Positions 26,985-36,092 of a stretch of DNA of 64,000 nt are shown in pieces (the first letter of the stretch is position 1; each line of letters begins with the position of its first letter). This DNA comes from Pseudoduganella flava (GTDB lineage Bacteria; Pseudomonadota; Gammaproteobacteria; Burkholderiales; Burkholderiaceae_D). The position numbers and the translations under genes are program-made. The notes beneath the pieces were generated by a model. That model saw nothing but the letters and a program-made list of their open reading frames with translations. It had not been told where the DNA came from and ran no database searches. Location of the stretch: contig NZ_VLKW01000004.1 of the NCBI RefSeq assembly GCF_007830495.1, positions 186,001 through 250,000 on the forward strand, given 5' to 3'.

Positions 26985-27056
26985 CCGAGGTGAGCACCTC
27001 GGATAAAGGAGGGCGCCAGTCTGGCCGGAGTGCCACGCACGCCGGCCAGACTGGCG
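26985..27056 (-). repeat. Two hairpins between the RTX genes
   Basis: CCGAGGT/ACCTCGG with a 4-base loop (26985-27002) and a 15-base perfect stem with a 13-base loop (27014-27056, outer bases CGCCAGTCTGGCCGG) lie just after the stop of the long RTX gene. Only a poor T run (CCTCCTTTATCC) follows the larger stem on the minus strand. They could partly terminate or stabilise the upstream transcript, allowing some readthrough into the short RTX gene. Confidence 0.6.
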
Positions 27057-27065
27057 ATGAGGGCG

Positions 27066-30000
27066 TTACGTCCCCGAGAACATCCCGATCAACTCAGCCA
27101 CCGTATGGTTCGCCCCATCGCTGAACTGCACTGCGTTGACCGCATACAGCGCGGAAGCGAACTGACCGGTGACCGTGACCTGGTCCGACGTGCCATACGC
27201 GATCACCAAGTTGTTCGACACCTTCGCGACCGAGCGCACCTGGCTGAGGGCGACATCCTCGAACACCAGTGACTCGAAGCGGCCCGCCGTCGCGTCGTAG
27301 GCGTTCACCGTGTCGATGCCCGAACCGAGCTGGAATACGTACACGTCGTCGCCGGCGCCGCCGGTCAGCGAATCGGTGCCGACGCCGCCGGACAGCGTGT
27401 CGTTGCCCGCGCCGCCGGTCAGCGTGTCGTTGCCCAGTTCGCCGAACAGGCGGTCGTTGCCGGCCGCGCCGTCCAGCGAGTCGTTGCCGGCACCGGCCAG
27501 GACCGATTCGTTCCAGGCGCTGAACACCAGCGTGTCGGCCGCCGTCGACAGGTTGATGTTGTAGTGGTCGAACAGGTCCTGCATCGTCCAGTCGCCGTCG
27601 GCGAACTTCAGCGTGTTGATGGCCGCCGGCGCGCCGAGGTAATTGCTGATGGTGACCTGATCGCCGGCCGTGTACGTCACGACGAGGTTGCCGCCGACCC
27701 GCTGCAGCGACGTCATGTTCAGCGCGCCGATGTCCTCGAATACGACGGTCTTCAACCGGCCCACGGTGGCGTCGCTGATGTTGAGCAGGTCGATTCCGTC
27801 ACCCGAGTGGAACACGATGGTGTCGTTGCCGCTGTTTGCCGTGATCGTGTCGTTGCCGATGCCGCCCGCGACCCAGTCGTCGCCGGCGTCGCCGTTCAGG
27901 TTGTCGTTGCCCGCGCCGCCGAACAGCGTGTCGTTGCCGTTGCCGCCGTAGACGTTGTCGTTGTCGGCTTCGCCATACACGACGTCGTCGCCGCCGGCCG
28001 CGGTGATCGTGTCGTTGCCGGCGCCGCCATGGATCGTCTCGCCGCTGTCCGTGAACGTGGCGTTCTCGGCGGTGTCGGCCATCTTCACTTCATACTTCGC
28101 GAACAGCTGGTCCTGGGTGAACGAGCCGTCCGAGAACTCGATCGCATTGAATTTGTTCGCGCCGTAGAAGCTGCTCACCGTGACGCTGTCGCCGGTGCCG
28201 TAGTCGATGACGAGGTTCGTACCCACGCGCTTGACGGCGAGCAGCTGGTCGGAAGCCACGTCCTCGAAGCGGATCACCTTGTTCTTCAAGGTCGAAGTAT
28301 CTTCCAGGTCGATCGTGTCGATGCCCGAGCCAATGCGCAGCAGGTACAGGTCGTTCCCCGTCCCACCTTTCAGCGAGTCGTTGCCTGCGCCGCCATCGAG
28401 CGTGTCGTTGCCCGCGCCGCCCAGGAGCGTATCGATGTCCAGCCCTCCGGACAGGTAATCGTCGCCGGCGTCGCCCGACAGCGAATCGCGTCCCACGTCG
28501 CCGGACAGCACGTCGTTGTCGTTACCGCCCAGCAGCGTGTCGTTCTCGGTGCCGCCGGAAAGCGTATCGTTGCCCGCGCCGCCCGTCAGCGAATCCGCGC
28601 CCGCTTCGCCGTACACGGCGTCGTTGCCGCCACCCGCGTCAACGACGTCCGCGCCCGCATCGGCGTAGATCGTCTCGTCCATATTGCGCGGGAACGTCAG
28701 GTTGTCGACGCCGGACGTAAGCTTCAGCACGTTGACGGCCAGCAGGTCCTGCACGGTCACCGTCTTGTCCGTGAACACGAGGGAATTGACTTCGTTGGTG
28801 ATGCCGGAGAAATGGTTCTGCACCGTGATCTGGTCGCCGTTGCCGTAGGTGATGATCAGGTTCGACGCGCTGCGCTGCATGCCCGTGATATCGGTCGACG
28901 CGACGTCCTCGAAGATGAACGTCTTGATGCGGCCCGCGGTGGAGTCCTGCACACTGACCGTGTCGGCGCCGGAGCCGCGGCGGAAGACGAACGTGTCGTT
29001 GCCGGCGCCCGACGTCATGTTGTCGGCGCCCGCGCCGCCGTCGAAGCGATCGTCGCCCGCGTCGCCGATCAGGATGTCGGTGCCGTCGCCGCCGTACAGC
29101 GAATCGTTGCCCAGGCCGCCGTTGAGCGTGTCGTTGTCGGCCTCGCCATACAGCGCGTCGTTGCCACCAAGCGCCAGCATCGAGTCGTTGCCTGCGCCGC
29201 CGTGGATCGTTTCCGCATCGTCGCTGTAGGTGCCGCTGTCCGCGCCCGTCGTCAGCTGGATCTCGTACTTCGCAAACAGTTGCGCCGGCGTGAAGCTGAC
29301 GCCGTCCGAGAACTCCAGCGCGTTGAACTTGTTGGCGCCGAAGTAGCTCGTGACGTTGACGCTGTCGCCGTTGCCGTACTCCATCACCAGGTTGGCGCCA
29401 ACGCGCTTGACTGCCGTGAGATCGTCGGATGCCACGTCTTCGAAACGGATAATCTTGGTTTTGACGGTGGACGTGTCGTCGAGGTTGATCGTGTCGATAC
29501 CGGAACCGACACGCAGCAGGTACACGTCGTTGCCCGTGCCGCCCGTCATCGTGTCGTTGCCGGCGCCGCCGTCCAGCGTGTCGTTGCCGATGCCGCCCGG
29601 CAGGCTGTCATTGTCCAGGCCGCCGGACAGGCGGTCGTCGCCCGCACCGCCGTCCAGCGTGTCGCGGCCTTCGTCGCCGGCCAGCGTGTCGTTGCCGAGG
29701 CCGCCGAGGATCGAGTCGTTGCCCGCACCGCCATTGACGATGTCGTCACCGCCCGCCGCGTCCACCTTGTCGTTGCCGCCGTCTGCGTAAATCGTTTCCG
29801 CCCAGTTGCGCGTGAACGCGACGTCGTCGTCGCCCGTCGTCAGCTTCAGCGCGTAGCCGGCCAGGATGTCCTGTACCGTGTGCGTGCCGTCGGTGAACAC
29901 CACCTTCTGGACTTCGTAGCTCGTGCCGCTGAAGTAGTTCACCAGCGTCACCTTGTCGCTCGTGCCATAGGTCAGGATCAGGTCCCAGCCGCTGCGCGCC

Positions 30001-32024
30001 GCGCCGGTCAGCGCGTTGAATGCCACGTCTTCGAAGACCAGCGTCTTGACGCGGTCGACCGAGCCGCCCGCGAAGTTGACGCTGTCCTGGCCGGACCCGA
30101 TGCGAAGCAGCACCGTGTCGTTGCCGACACCGGTGTTGATCGAGTCGTCGCCGACGCCGCCGTCCATCACGTCGTCGCCGTCCAGGCCGTACATCGTGTC
30201 GTTGCCCGCGCCGCCGAAGACCGTATCGTTGCCGAGGCCGCCGTTGAGGTTGTCGTTGTCGGCCTGGCCGTCGATCAGGTCGTTGCCGCCGGCGGCCGTG
30301 ATCGTGTCATTGCCGGCGCCGCCGCGGATCGTTTCGACGTCGTCCGTGAAGGTCAGGTTGTCGCCCGTGTCGCCCAGCTGGATCGCATAGTTGGCGAACA
30401 GCTGGTCGGCGCGGAAGCTGACGCCGTCGGAGAACTGGATCGTCGAGAACTTCGTGGTCGCGTCCGTGTAGTAGGACGTGAGCGTGACGCTGTCGCCGTT
30501 GCCGTACGTGAGCGTCAGGTTGGCGAAGCTGCGCGACACGCCCGTCAGCGCGGTCGAGGCCACGTCCTCGAAGCGGATCACGTCGACCTTGTTGGCGCCC
30601 GTGTCGGCCAGCGAGATCTGGTCGATGCCCGAACCGACGCGCAGGATGAACACGTCGTTGCCGCCGCCTCCGATCATGCTGTCGTTGCCGGTTCCGCCGT
30701 CCAGTGTATCGTTGCCGGCAGAGCCGTTCAGCGTATCGTTGCCCGTGCCGCCGTAAGCGACGTCGTCGCCGGTGCCGCCATCGATCGTGTCGTTGCCCGC
30801 GTCGCCGTAGAGCGTGTCGTTGTCGATGCCGCCGTTAATGTTGTCCGTGCCGTCGCCGCCGTAGATCGTGTCGGTGCCCGCATCGCCGGCCAGCGAGTCG
30901 TTGCCGTCCTCGCCATATACCGCATCGTTGCCGCCACTGGCACCGATCGTGTCGTTGCCCGCGCCCGCCTTGATCGTTTCGTTCAGGTTTTGCGGGAAGC
31001 TCGTCGCTTCGTCGTCCCCGGCGCCCAACTGGATCGGATAAGCGGCAAACAGTTGCGCCATGTCCCATATCTGGCCGTCCGAGAACGAAACATGCGTGAT
31101 GACGTTGTTTGTGGTCGAGAAGTAGTTGACGATCGTGACCTCGTCGGCATCGCCATACTTCAGCACGAGGCTCCATCCCGACCGGACCACCGCGGTCAGG
31201 TCCGTCGACGGAATGTCTTCGAAACGGATCATATCGACGCGCCCGGCCGTGTTGTCCGCTGACGTGATCGAATCGATCCCCGAGCCTTTGCGCAGTACGA
31301 ACACGTCGTTGCCCAAGCCGCCATACATCGTATCGTTGCCGGTCCCGCCGTCGAGCGTGTCGTCGCCCGCGTCGCCGGACAGGTAGTCGTTGCCGGCGCC
31401 CATGTCGATCTTGTCGTTGCCGTTACCGCCGCGCACGTGTTCGTTCAGGTCCGACGGACCCAGCACGTCGTCGCCATCCGTCAGCAGATACGTATAGCGT
31501 TCGAACACTTCGCGCATCGTATAGGACACCTCCTCGTACGTGGACAGGAATTTCTGCAGCCTCAACGTCGTGATCTGGTGATCTTCGCCCAGATAAACGT
31601 CTTTCAGCGTGACCTGGCTGTTGGTACCCCAGCGGATGATGATGTCGTTGCCGATGCGTTGAAAGCCGGTCAGTTCGGTTTCGTTGACTTCCTTCAGATA
31701 CAGCACGTCGTTCTTGTTGGGATTCGCATCGATGTTGATGATGACGTTGTGGTCCGCGTAATCGCCCATCACATACAGGTCGTCGTCCGCGCCGCCGATC
31801 AGCGTGTCGTTGCCGGCGGTGCTCTCGAGCGTGTCGTTACCGTTGCTGCCGATCAGTACCTGATTGCCGCTGCCGCCGAGCATACTGTCGTTGCCGCCGA
31901 GGCCGTCGACGGTCACGTCGCCACTGATGAGGAGCGTATCGCTGCCCTCGGTGGGAACGACCGCTGCGGCCAAGGTGGAAATGCCGGAAGATGCCGAGGT
32001 GCTGCCCGCGCGGATAACGGCCAT
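27066..32024 (-). CDS. RTX calcium-binding protein, long paralogue (giant repeat protein)
   Basis: This 1652-residue acidic protein is built almost entirely of RTX nonapeptide blocks (GGAGNDTLxGG type) alternating with nine FED-type beta modules near residues 108, 265, 483, 665, 860, 1038, 1252, 1427 and 1588. Modules 2, 4 and 6 share an IRFEDVAS...SVTVTSYFGANKFNAxEFSDG pattern. Modules 3 and 5 share an xxFEDVA...YFSGxxxEVxxxVFTD pattern, so a two-module unit seems to have been duplicated. No signal peptide, no C-terminal enzymatic domain and no bacterial Ig-like domains were seen. It is probably exported by a type I system encoded elsewhere, as a surface or extracellular matrix protein. ATG has an AAGGA ribosome site and a good sigma-70 promoter upstream. 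Confidence 0.85.
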   Translation of the reverse strand: MAVIRAGSTSASSGISTLAAAVVPTEGSDTLLISGDVTVDGLGGNDSMLGGSGNQVLIGSNGNDTLESTAGNDTLIGGADDDLYVMGDYADHNVIINIDANPNKNDVLYLKEVNETELTGFQRIGNDIIIRWGTNSQVTLKDVYLGEDHQITTLRLQKFLSTYEEVSYTMREVFERYTYLLTDGDDVLGPSDLNEHVRGGNGNDKIDMGAGNDYLSGDAGDDTLDGGTGNDTMYGGLGNDVFVLRKGSGIDSITSADNTAGRVDMIRFEDIPSTDLTAVVRSGWSLVLKYGDADEVTIVNYFSTTNNVITHVSFSDGQIWDMAQLFAAYPIQLGAGDDEATSFPQNLNETIKAGAGNDTIGASGGNDAVYGEDGNDSLAGDAGTDTIYGGDGTDNINGGIDNDTLYGDAGNDTIDGGTGDDVAYGGTGNDTLNGSAGNDTLDGGTGNDSMIGGGGNDVFILRVGSGIDQISLADTGANKVDVIRFEDVASTALTGVSRSFANLTLTYGNGDSVTLTSYYTDATTKFSTIQFSDGVSFRADQLFANYAIQLGDTGDNLTFTDDVETIRGGAGNDTITAAGGNDLIDGQADNDNLNGGLGNDTVFGGAGNDTMYGLDGDDVMDGGVGDDSINTGVGNDTVLLRIGSGQDSVNFAGGSVDRVKTLVFEDVAFNALTGAARSGWDLILTYGTSDKVTLVNYFSGTSYEVQKVVFTDGTHTVQDILAGYALKLTTGDDDVAFTRNWAETIYADGGNDKVDAAGGDDIVNGGAGNDSILGGLGNDTLAGDEGRDTLDGGAGDDRLSGGLDNDSLPGGIGNDTLDGGAGNDTMTGGTGNDVYLLRVGSGIDTINLDDTSTVKTKIIRFEDVASDDLTAVKRVGANLVMEYGNGDSVNVTSYFGANKFNALEFSDGVSFTPAQLFAKYEIQLTTGADSGTYSDDAETIHGGAGNDSMLALGGNDALYGEADNDTLNGGLGNDSLYGGDGTDILIGDAGDDRFDGGAGADNMTSGAGNDTFVFRRGSGADTVSVQDSTAGRIKTFIFEDVASTDITGMQRSASNLIITYGNGDQITVQNHFSGITNEVNSLVFTDKTVTVQDLLAVNVLKLTSGVDNLTFPRNMDETIYADAGADVVDAGGGNDAVYGEAGADSLTGGAGNDTLSGGTENDTLLGGNDNDVLSGDVGRDSLSGDAGDDYLSGGLDIDTLLGGAGNDTLDGGAGNDSLKGGTGNDLYLLRIGSGIDTIDLEDTSTLKNKVIRFEDVASDQLLAVKRVGTNLVIDYGTGDSVTVSSFYGANKFNAIEFSDGSFTQDQLFAKYEVKMADTAENATFTDSGETIHGGAGNDTITAAGGDDVVYGEADNDNVYGGNGNDTLFGGAGNDNLNGDAGDDWVAGGIGNDTITANSGNDTIVFHSGDGIDLLNISDATVGRLKTVVFEDIGALNMTSLQRVGGNLVVTYTAGDQVTISNYLGAPAAINTLKFADGDWTMQDLFDHYNINLSTAADTLVFSAWNESVLAGAGNDSLDGAAGNDRLFGELGNDTLTGGAGNDTLSGGVGTDSLTGGAGDDVYVFQLGSGIDTVNAYDATAGRFESLVFEDVALSQVRSVAKVSNNLVIAYGTSDQVTVTGQFASALYAVNAVQFSDGANHTVAELIGMFSGT

Positions 32025-32054
32025 GTGAATTCCTTAATCTGATTAATAAAAAGT

Positions 32055-32072
32055 AAATAGCATCAGCTATTT
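32055..32072 (-). promoter_or_regulatory. Small hairpin in the RTX 5' leader
   Basis: AAATAGC/GCTATTT with a 4-base loop lies between the promoter and the start codon of the long RTX gene. It is short and AT-rich, so its role is uncertain. Confidence 0.35.
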
Positions 32073-32087
32073 GCTGAGTTTCAATAC

Positions 32088-32116
32088 ATTTTATAGGAAG
32101 TATTGCCGTGTGTTAA
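32088..32116 (-). promoter_or_regulatory. Sigma-70-type promoter of the long RTX gene
   Basis: On the minus strand TTAACA (-35, 32111-32116) and TAAAAT (-10, 32088-32093) are separated by 17 bases. The start would be about 55 bases before the ATG. The surrounding AT content is higher than in the neighbouring genes. Confidence 0.6.
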
Positions 32117-32149
32117 GGCGAGGTTAAGGCGATCACTGGGCCAGGATAG

Positions 32150-32181
32150 AAAAAAAAGGGCCTGCATTTTACGCAGGCCCT
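32150..32181 (-). terminator. Rho-independent terminator after the diguanylate cyclase gene
   Basis: On the minus strand, about 30 bases after the stop, GGGCCTGC/GCAGGCCC with a 7-base loop (32158-32180) is followed by a run of eight or more T residues. It separates the cyclase transcript from the RTX promoter. Confidence 0.93.
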
Positions 32182-32211
32182 TACTTGCAATAACGAAGTA
32201 ATACAAAAATA

Positions 32212-33792
32212 TTAATCCGCGACCACCACCCGATTTTTCCCGGTCTTTTTCGCGGTATACATCGCCTGGTCCGCACGCTTGACGAGCTCCAACTGTTCCT
32301 CGCCACGCTTGCGCAGCGCCACGCCGGCCGAGAACGTGATCAGCACCTTTTCGTTCTCGTGCATGAAGAAGTGGCGGGTCAGCTCGCGTTGCAGCCGCGT
32401 CATCGTCGCGACGGCCGCCTCGACGCTGGTTTCCGGCAGCAGGATCAGGAATTCCTCACCGCCGAAGCGGGCGATCACGTCCATCGAGCGCAGCGTTTCC
32501 TTGACGACCTTGACGAGGTGCTTCAGCGCGCCGTCGCCGGCGATGTGGCCGTAGGTGTCGTTGAGTTTCTTGAAGTCGTCCAGGTCGAGCACGGCGATGC
32601 ACAGCGGCGTGCCGCGGCGGTCGGCACGGGCCGTTTCGCGTTCGAACACGTCGTCCAGGCCGCGGCGGTTCAGGCTGCCGGTCAGCTGGTCTTCGCGCAC
32701 CAGTTCGCTCATGTGCTGCAGCTGGTTTTCCAGCGACTTGATGCGCGCTTCCGCGTCTTCCACTTCCTGGCGCGCCGTCACCATGTTGTCGCGCGCCTTC
32801 AGCGCTTCGCCCTGCACGATGCGAGTTTCGCGCAGCACCTCGTCGAGGATCTCGTTCAGTTCCGCGATATCCTGCGCGTGGCTGATCTTCTCCGAATAGC
32901 CGCCGATCTTTTCGTGGAAGTCGCCCGTCGACGCGGCCACCTGGCCGAGGCGGTCGATGAAGGTCATCATCATGTTCTTCACCGTCAGCTTCACGTCGGC
33001 CATGCTGTGCTTCAGCTGGCTTTGCTTGTAGATGACGTCCTTCAGGCTGCGCGTGGCCGCTTCCAGCGCGCGGGCATCCAGCGGGCCTTCGATCAGCGCC
33101 TGCACGGCATCGACCTGACCGCGCAGCCACGAGTCGTCGTCCAGCAGCTCGCTGACGTTTTCCAGCAGCAGGCGGAACAAGCGCAGCAGCAGTTCCTGTT
33201 GCTCGGCCGCGTCGCCGTGCTTCAGTTCGATCTGGTAGCACAGCTGCTTCAGGCGCACGGCGATTTCCGACAGGTCCGCTTCCGTATGCGCTTCCTTCGT
33301 CGCCACGCCCAGCGCTTCCGCTTCGGCCACCAGGGCCGGCGTGCCCGTCAGCAGCGACGCGACGGCGAACGTCAGCGTGCGGCTCAGCAGGTCGCGCAGC
33401 AGGCGTGTCTGTTCGCCTTCCGGCATCGGCGCCAGTTCGATGCCGCCGGCTTTCTTGATTGGACGTTCGGCCAGTTGCGACAACGCGGTCGCGTAGGCAT
33501 CCCAGTCGCGTGCCTTGACGGCGCGGTTGAAGCGGCGGCCGAACTCGGCCAGGTCGCCCGGCTGCTCCGTCATGCGCGCGGCAAAGCGGGTCAGCACGTT
33601 TTCCGGACCGGGGTCGGGCGTGGCGACGGCGATGGGCGGCGCGGCCGGGATGCCCGCGATCTCGTTGTAAATGTCGCGGTAAGCTTCCGGCGTTGGCGCG
33701 ATGCGGCGGATCGCGAGGCGGCGGAACGCCTCGCGCGCGATATCGGCCGGATTCTGGTCGGCGCCTGCGGAACTGGGTGGTTTACTCGACAT
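32212..33792 (-). CDS. Cytoplasmic GGEEF diguanylate cyclase
   Basis: It makes c-di-GMP from two GTP. The 526-residue product has no membrane helix or signal peptide. The first ~350 residues are helical and charged, with a coiled-coil stretch just before the catalytic domain (ARQEVEDAEARIKSLENQLQ). The GGDEF domain carries an intact active site GGEEF (residues 444-448) and an RSMD inhibitory site (435-438) at the correct five-residue spacing, so it should be active and product-inhibited. No known sensor domain was recognised. It is preceded by a two-component pair on the same strand (130-base gap) and followed by a terminator. The nearest c-di-GMP receptor is the YcgR-type protein at 14.5-15.3 kb. 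Confidence 0.9.
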   Translation of the reverse strand: MSSKPPSSAGADQNPADIAREAFRRLAIRRIAPTPEAYRDIYNEIAGIPAAPPIAVATPDPGPENVLTRFAARMTEQPGDLAEFGRRFNRAVKARDWDAYATALSQLAERPIKKAGGIELAPMPEGEQTRLLRDLLSRTLTFAVASLLTGTPALVAEAEALGVATKEAHTEADLSEIAVRLKQLCYQIELKHGDAAEQQELLLRLFRLLLENVSELLDDDSWLRGQVDAVQALIEGPLDARALEAATRSLKDVIYKQSQLKHSMADVKLTVKNMMMTFIDRLGQVAASTGDFHEKIGGYSEKISHAQDIAELNEILDEVLRETRIVQGEALKARDNMVTARQEVEDAEARIKSLENQLQHMSELVREDQLTGSLNRRGLDDVFERETARADRRGTPLCIAVLDLDDFKKLNDTYGHIAGDGALKHLVKVVKETLRSMDVIARFGGEEFLILLPETSVEAAVATMTRLQRELTRHFFMHENEKVLITFSAGVALRKRGEEQLELVKRADQAMYTAKKTGKNRVVVAD

Positions 33793-33922
33793 CTGGCTTG
33801 CAGCCTTTACAAAAGATTACCGATAGCCTGCATCATAAGGTACTGATGAGTTTGCCCATACGCGGAGGAAGAGGAGGAAATTCCTTTACTTCTGGAACCA
33901 ACAGTTGTCTTCGTTTTAAGCG

Positions 33923-34570
33923 TCAGTCAATCAGGCCGTTCTTGATCGCGTAGTGCGTCAGCTCGGCGCTGTTCTTCAGCTTCATCTTGACGAGCAGCCG
34001 GGCGCGGTACTCGCTGACCGTCTTCACGGATAGCGACAGCTCCTTGGCGATGGCGCCCACGGTCTTGCCGGAGGCGATCATCGTCAGCGTCTGGTATTCG
34101 CGGTCGGACAGCGTTTCGTGCAGCGCGGCCTCGTGGTCTTCGCCCACGTGGTTCGCCAGCTCCTGCGCCAGGGCCGGGCTGATGTATTTTAAACCGCCGG
34201 CCACCTGACGGATCGCCGTGACGAGCTCTTTTGGTGCGCTCTGCTTGGTCAGGTAACCCGCGGCGCCGGCCTTCAGCGAGCGGATCGCGTACTGGTCCTC
34301 GCGGTGCATCGACAGCATCAGCACGGCGAGCTCCGGCTTTTCCTTCTTGATCTGTTTCAGCACCTCGATGCCGCTGCGGTCGGGCATCGAGATGTCGAGC
34401 AGGACGACGTGGCAGCCCGACTTGCGGAACAGGCGTAGTGCGTCGCTGCCGTTTTCCGCCTCGCCGGACACGACGATGTCGCGCGTATCGGCCAGGATCT
34501 GCTTCAGGCCTTCGCGCACGATCGCGTGATCGTCGGCGATGAAGACCTTGATGGCGGCTTTGTCACTCAT
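33923..34570 (-). CDS. NarL/FixJ-type response regulator
   Basis: This 215-residue transcription factor has a receiver domain with phospho-acceptor Asp59 (VVLLDISMPDRSG) and the acidic pair at residues 13-14 (IADDH). A C-terminal LuxR-type helix-turn-helix follows (LSDREYQTLTMIASGKTVGA, IAKELSLSVKTVSEYRARLL). The start overlaps the stop of the upstream histidine kinase by four bases, so the two form a cognate pair. The target genes are not known; the downstream GGEEF gene and the RTX genes are candidates by position only. Confidence 0.93.
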   Translation of the reverse strand: MSDKAAIKVFIADDHAIVREGLKQILADTRDIVVSGEAENGSDALRLFRKSGCHVVLLDISMPDRSGIEVLKQIKKEKPELAVLMLSMHREDQYAIRSLKAGAAGYLTKQSAPKELVTAIRQVAGGLKYISPALAQELANHVGEDHEAALHETLSDREYQTLTMIASGKTVGAIAKELSLSVKTVSEYRARLLVKMKLKNSAELTHYAIKNGLID

Positions 34571-36039
34571 GCGGCGTGAATCCTATTTCGTTGTTGCAAG
34601 CCGGATTGTAATCCCTTCGTTCCGCCGGCGTCCGGTAATGCACGCGGGATGCGGATCGCGACGATGGTGCCGCCGCCGGGCGCATCCGACAGGTTCAGCG
34701 TGCCGCCCAGCGCCCGGGCCCGCTCGGCCATGCCGCGCAGGCCGAACGAGCCCGGCTTGGAGCGGTCGGCGGGGCGGATGCCAGCACCGTTGTCCGTGAT
34801 CTTCACCGTCACGTACTGGCGCGTGCAGTGCAGGCGCACCGTCACGCGGCTGGCGTGCGCGTGCTTGGCGATGTTCGTCAGCGCTTCCTGCACGATGCGG
34901 AACAGAGCGCTGGCCTGGTCCGGGTCGAGGGCCACGTCCTTCTCGTTGGACTGGAAGCTGCATGCGAGCCCGGCCTGCGCGGCGAATTCCTTCACCTGCC
35001 ATTCCAGCGCGGCGACCAGGCCGAAGTCGAGGATCGACGGGCGCAGGTCCAGCGTGATGCGGTGCACGGCATCGATCGTGCGGTCGGCCAGCTGGTCCAC
35101 GTAGGCGGCTTTCTCGGCCAGCGCGGCGTCGCCTTCCGGAAGGCGCGCGGCCAGCATGGCCAGCGCCATCTTGATGGCCGTGAGGTTGCCGCCCAGGTCG
35201 TCGTGGATTTCGCGCGCGATGCGCGTGCGTTCCTGTTCCTTCACTTTTTCGATGTGGGCCGTCAGCTCGGCCAGGCGGGCCCGGCTGGCGCGCACCTCGA
35301 GCTGCTCGAGCTTGCTCTCGGTGATGTTGGTCATGATGCCTTCCCACTGCACCGCGCCGCCCGGCAGCGCGTGCGGCGTGGCGCGCAGGTTGATCCACTT
35401 GACGTCCTTCCACGCCTCGATCCAGATACGGCCTTCCCAGTTCCAGCTCCACAGCGTGCCGGCGGACGAGGCCATCGAGTCCAGGTAGGACTGGCGGTCT
35501 TCCTGCAGTACCAGCTGGGCGAAGCGGTCCGGCTGCGCTGCCAGCTCGGAAGCTGCCAAGCCCAGCAGCGCCTGGCAGCCTTCGGACAGGTAGGGGAACG
35601 ACACGCGCCCGTCGGGATCGCGGCGGAACTGGTAGACGAGGCCGGGCGTGTGCGACACGATCGCGTCGAAGCGCGCCTGCACGTGGCGCAGCGCCTCGTG
35701 CGGCGTCTCGTCCTCGGCCACGGCCAGCACGCAGTCCTGCCCGGCGTGCGTGACGGCAGCCAGGCGCAGCGACACGCGGTAGCGCGAGCCGTCCGCCCGG
35801 GCCAGGCTCGTGCTGACGATGGCGCCGCTGGCGAGGGCGGCATCGAACTGCTCGCGGGGCAGGTGAGGGGCCAGCGCGGCGAAGTCCAGCCCCGGTTCGC
35901 AGTGGGCATTGCGGCATGCGGCCGGGTTGGCGTCGAGGAGGCGCAGCGTGCGCGGATCGATCAGGAACAGCTCCGAACGGCTGGCTTGCCAGGCGATCTC
36001 ATGCCACAGCGGCGCGTGGCAGGACGGGGCAGTGCTCAT
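34567..36039 (-). CDS. PAS-domain histidine kinase, NarX/DegS type
   Basis: This soluble sensor kinase has 490 residues from the ATG at 36039. A start 22 codons earlier is possible but would run into the divergent greB start. Two PAS-like regions (about 20-115 and 121-245, the second with WSWNWEGRIWIEAWKDVKWI and GIMTNITESK) precede a HisKA_3 dimerisation domain with His279 (REIHDDLGGNLTAIK). A HATPase_c domain follows (ITDNGAGI, FGLRGMAERARALGG). No transmembrane segment is seen, so it senses a cytoplasmic signal. It is translationally coupled to the response regulator that follows. Confidence 0.9.
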   Translation of the reverse strand: MSTAPSCHAPLWHEIAWQASRSELFLIDPRTLRLLDANPAACRNAHCEPGLDFAALAPHLPREQFDAALASGAIVSTSLARADGSRYRVSLRLAAVTHAGQDCVLAVAEDETPHEALRHVQARFDAIVSHTPGLVYQFRRDPDGRVSFPYLSEGCQALLGLAASELAAQPDRFAQLVLQEDRQSYLDSMASSAGTLWSWNWEGRIWIEAWKDVKWINLRATPHALPGGAVQWEGIMTNITESKLEQLEVRASRARLAELTAHIEKVKEQERTRIAREIHDDLGGNLTAIKMALAMLAARLPEGDAALAEKAAYVDQLADRTIDAVHRITLDLRPSILDFGLVAALEWQVKEFAAQAGLACSFQSNEKDVALDPDQASALFRIVQEALTNIAKHAHASRVTVRLHCTRQYVTVKITDNGAGIRPADRSKPGSFGLRGMAERARALGGTLNLSDAPGGGTIVAIRIPRALPDAGGTKGLQSGLQQRNRIHAA

Positions 36040-36092
36040 AAATGTGTACAATCGTTCCGCATTGGCAGGATGATACGTGAAACACCCGCTCC

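Noticed and set aside
27564..31262. A 1232-codon open frame on the plus strand opposite the long RTX gene
   Set aside because: It is the mirror of repeated Gly-Asn-Asp codons of the RTX gene; it has low-complexity Val/Ala/Arg-rich sequence, no ribosome site and no resemblance to a protein family.
24700..31900. Regular short DNA repeats that could be taken for a CRISPR array
   Set aside because: They are coding repeats of the RTX nonapeptide in frame with two long genes; there are no constant repeats with unique spacers and no cas genes.
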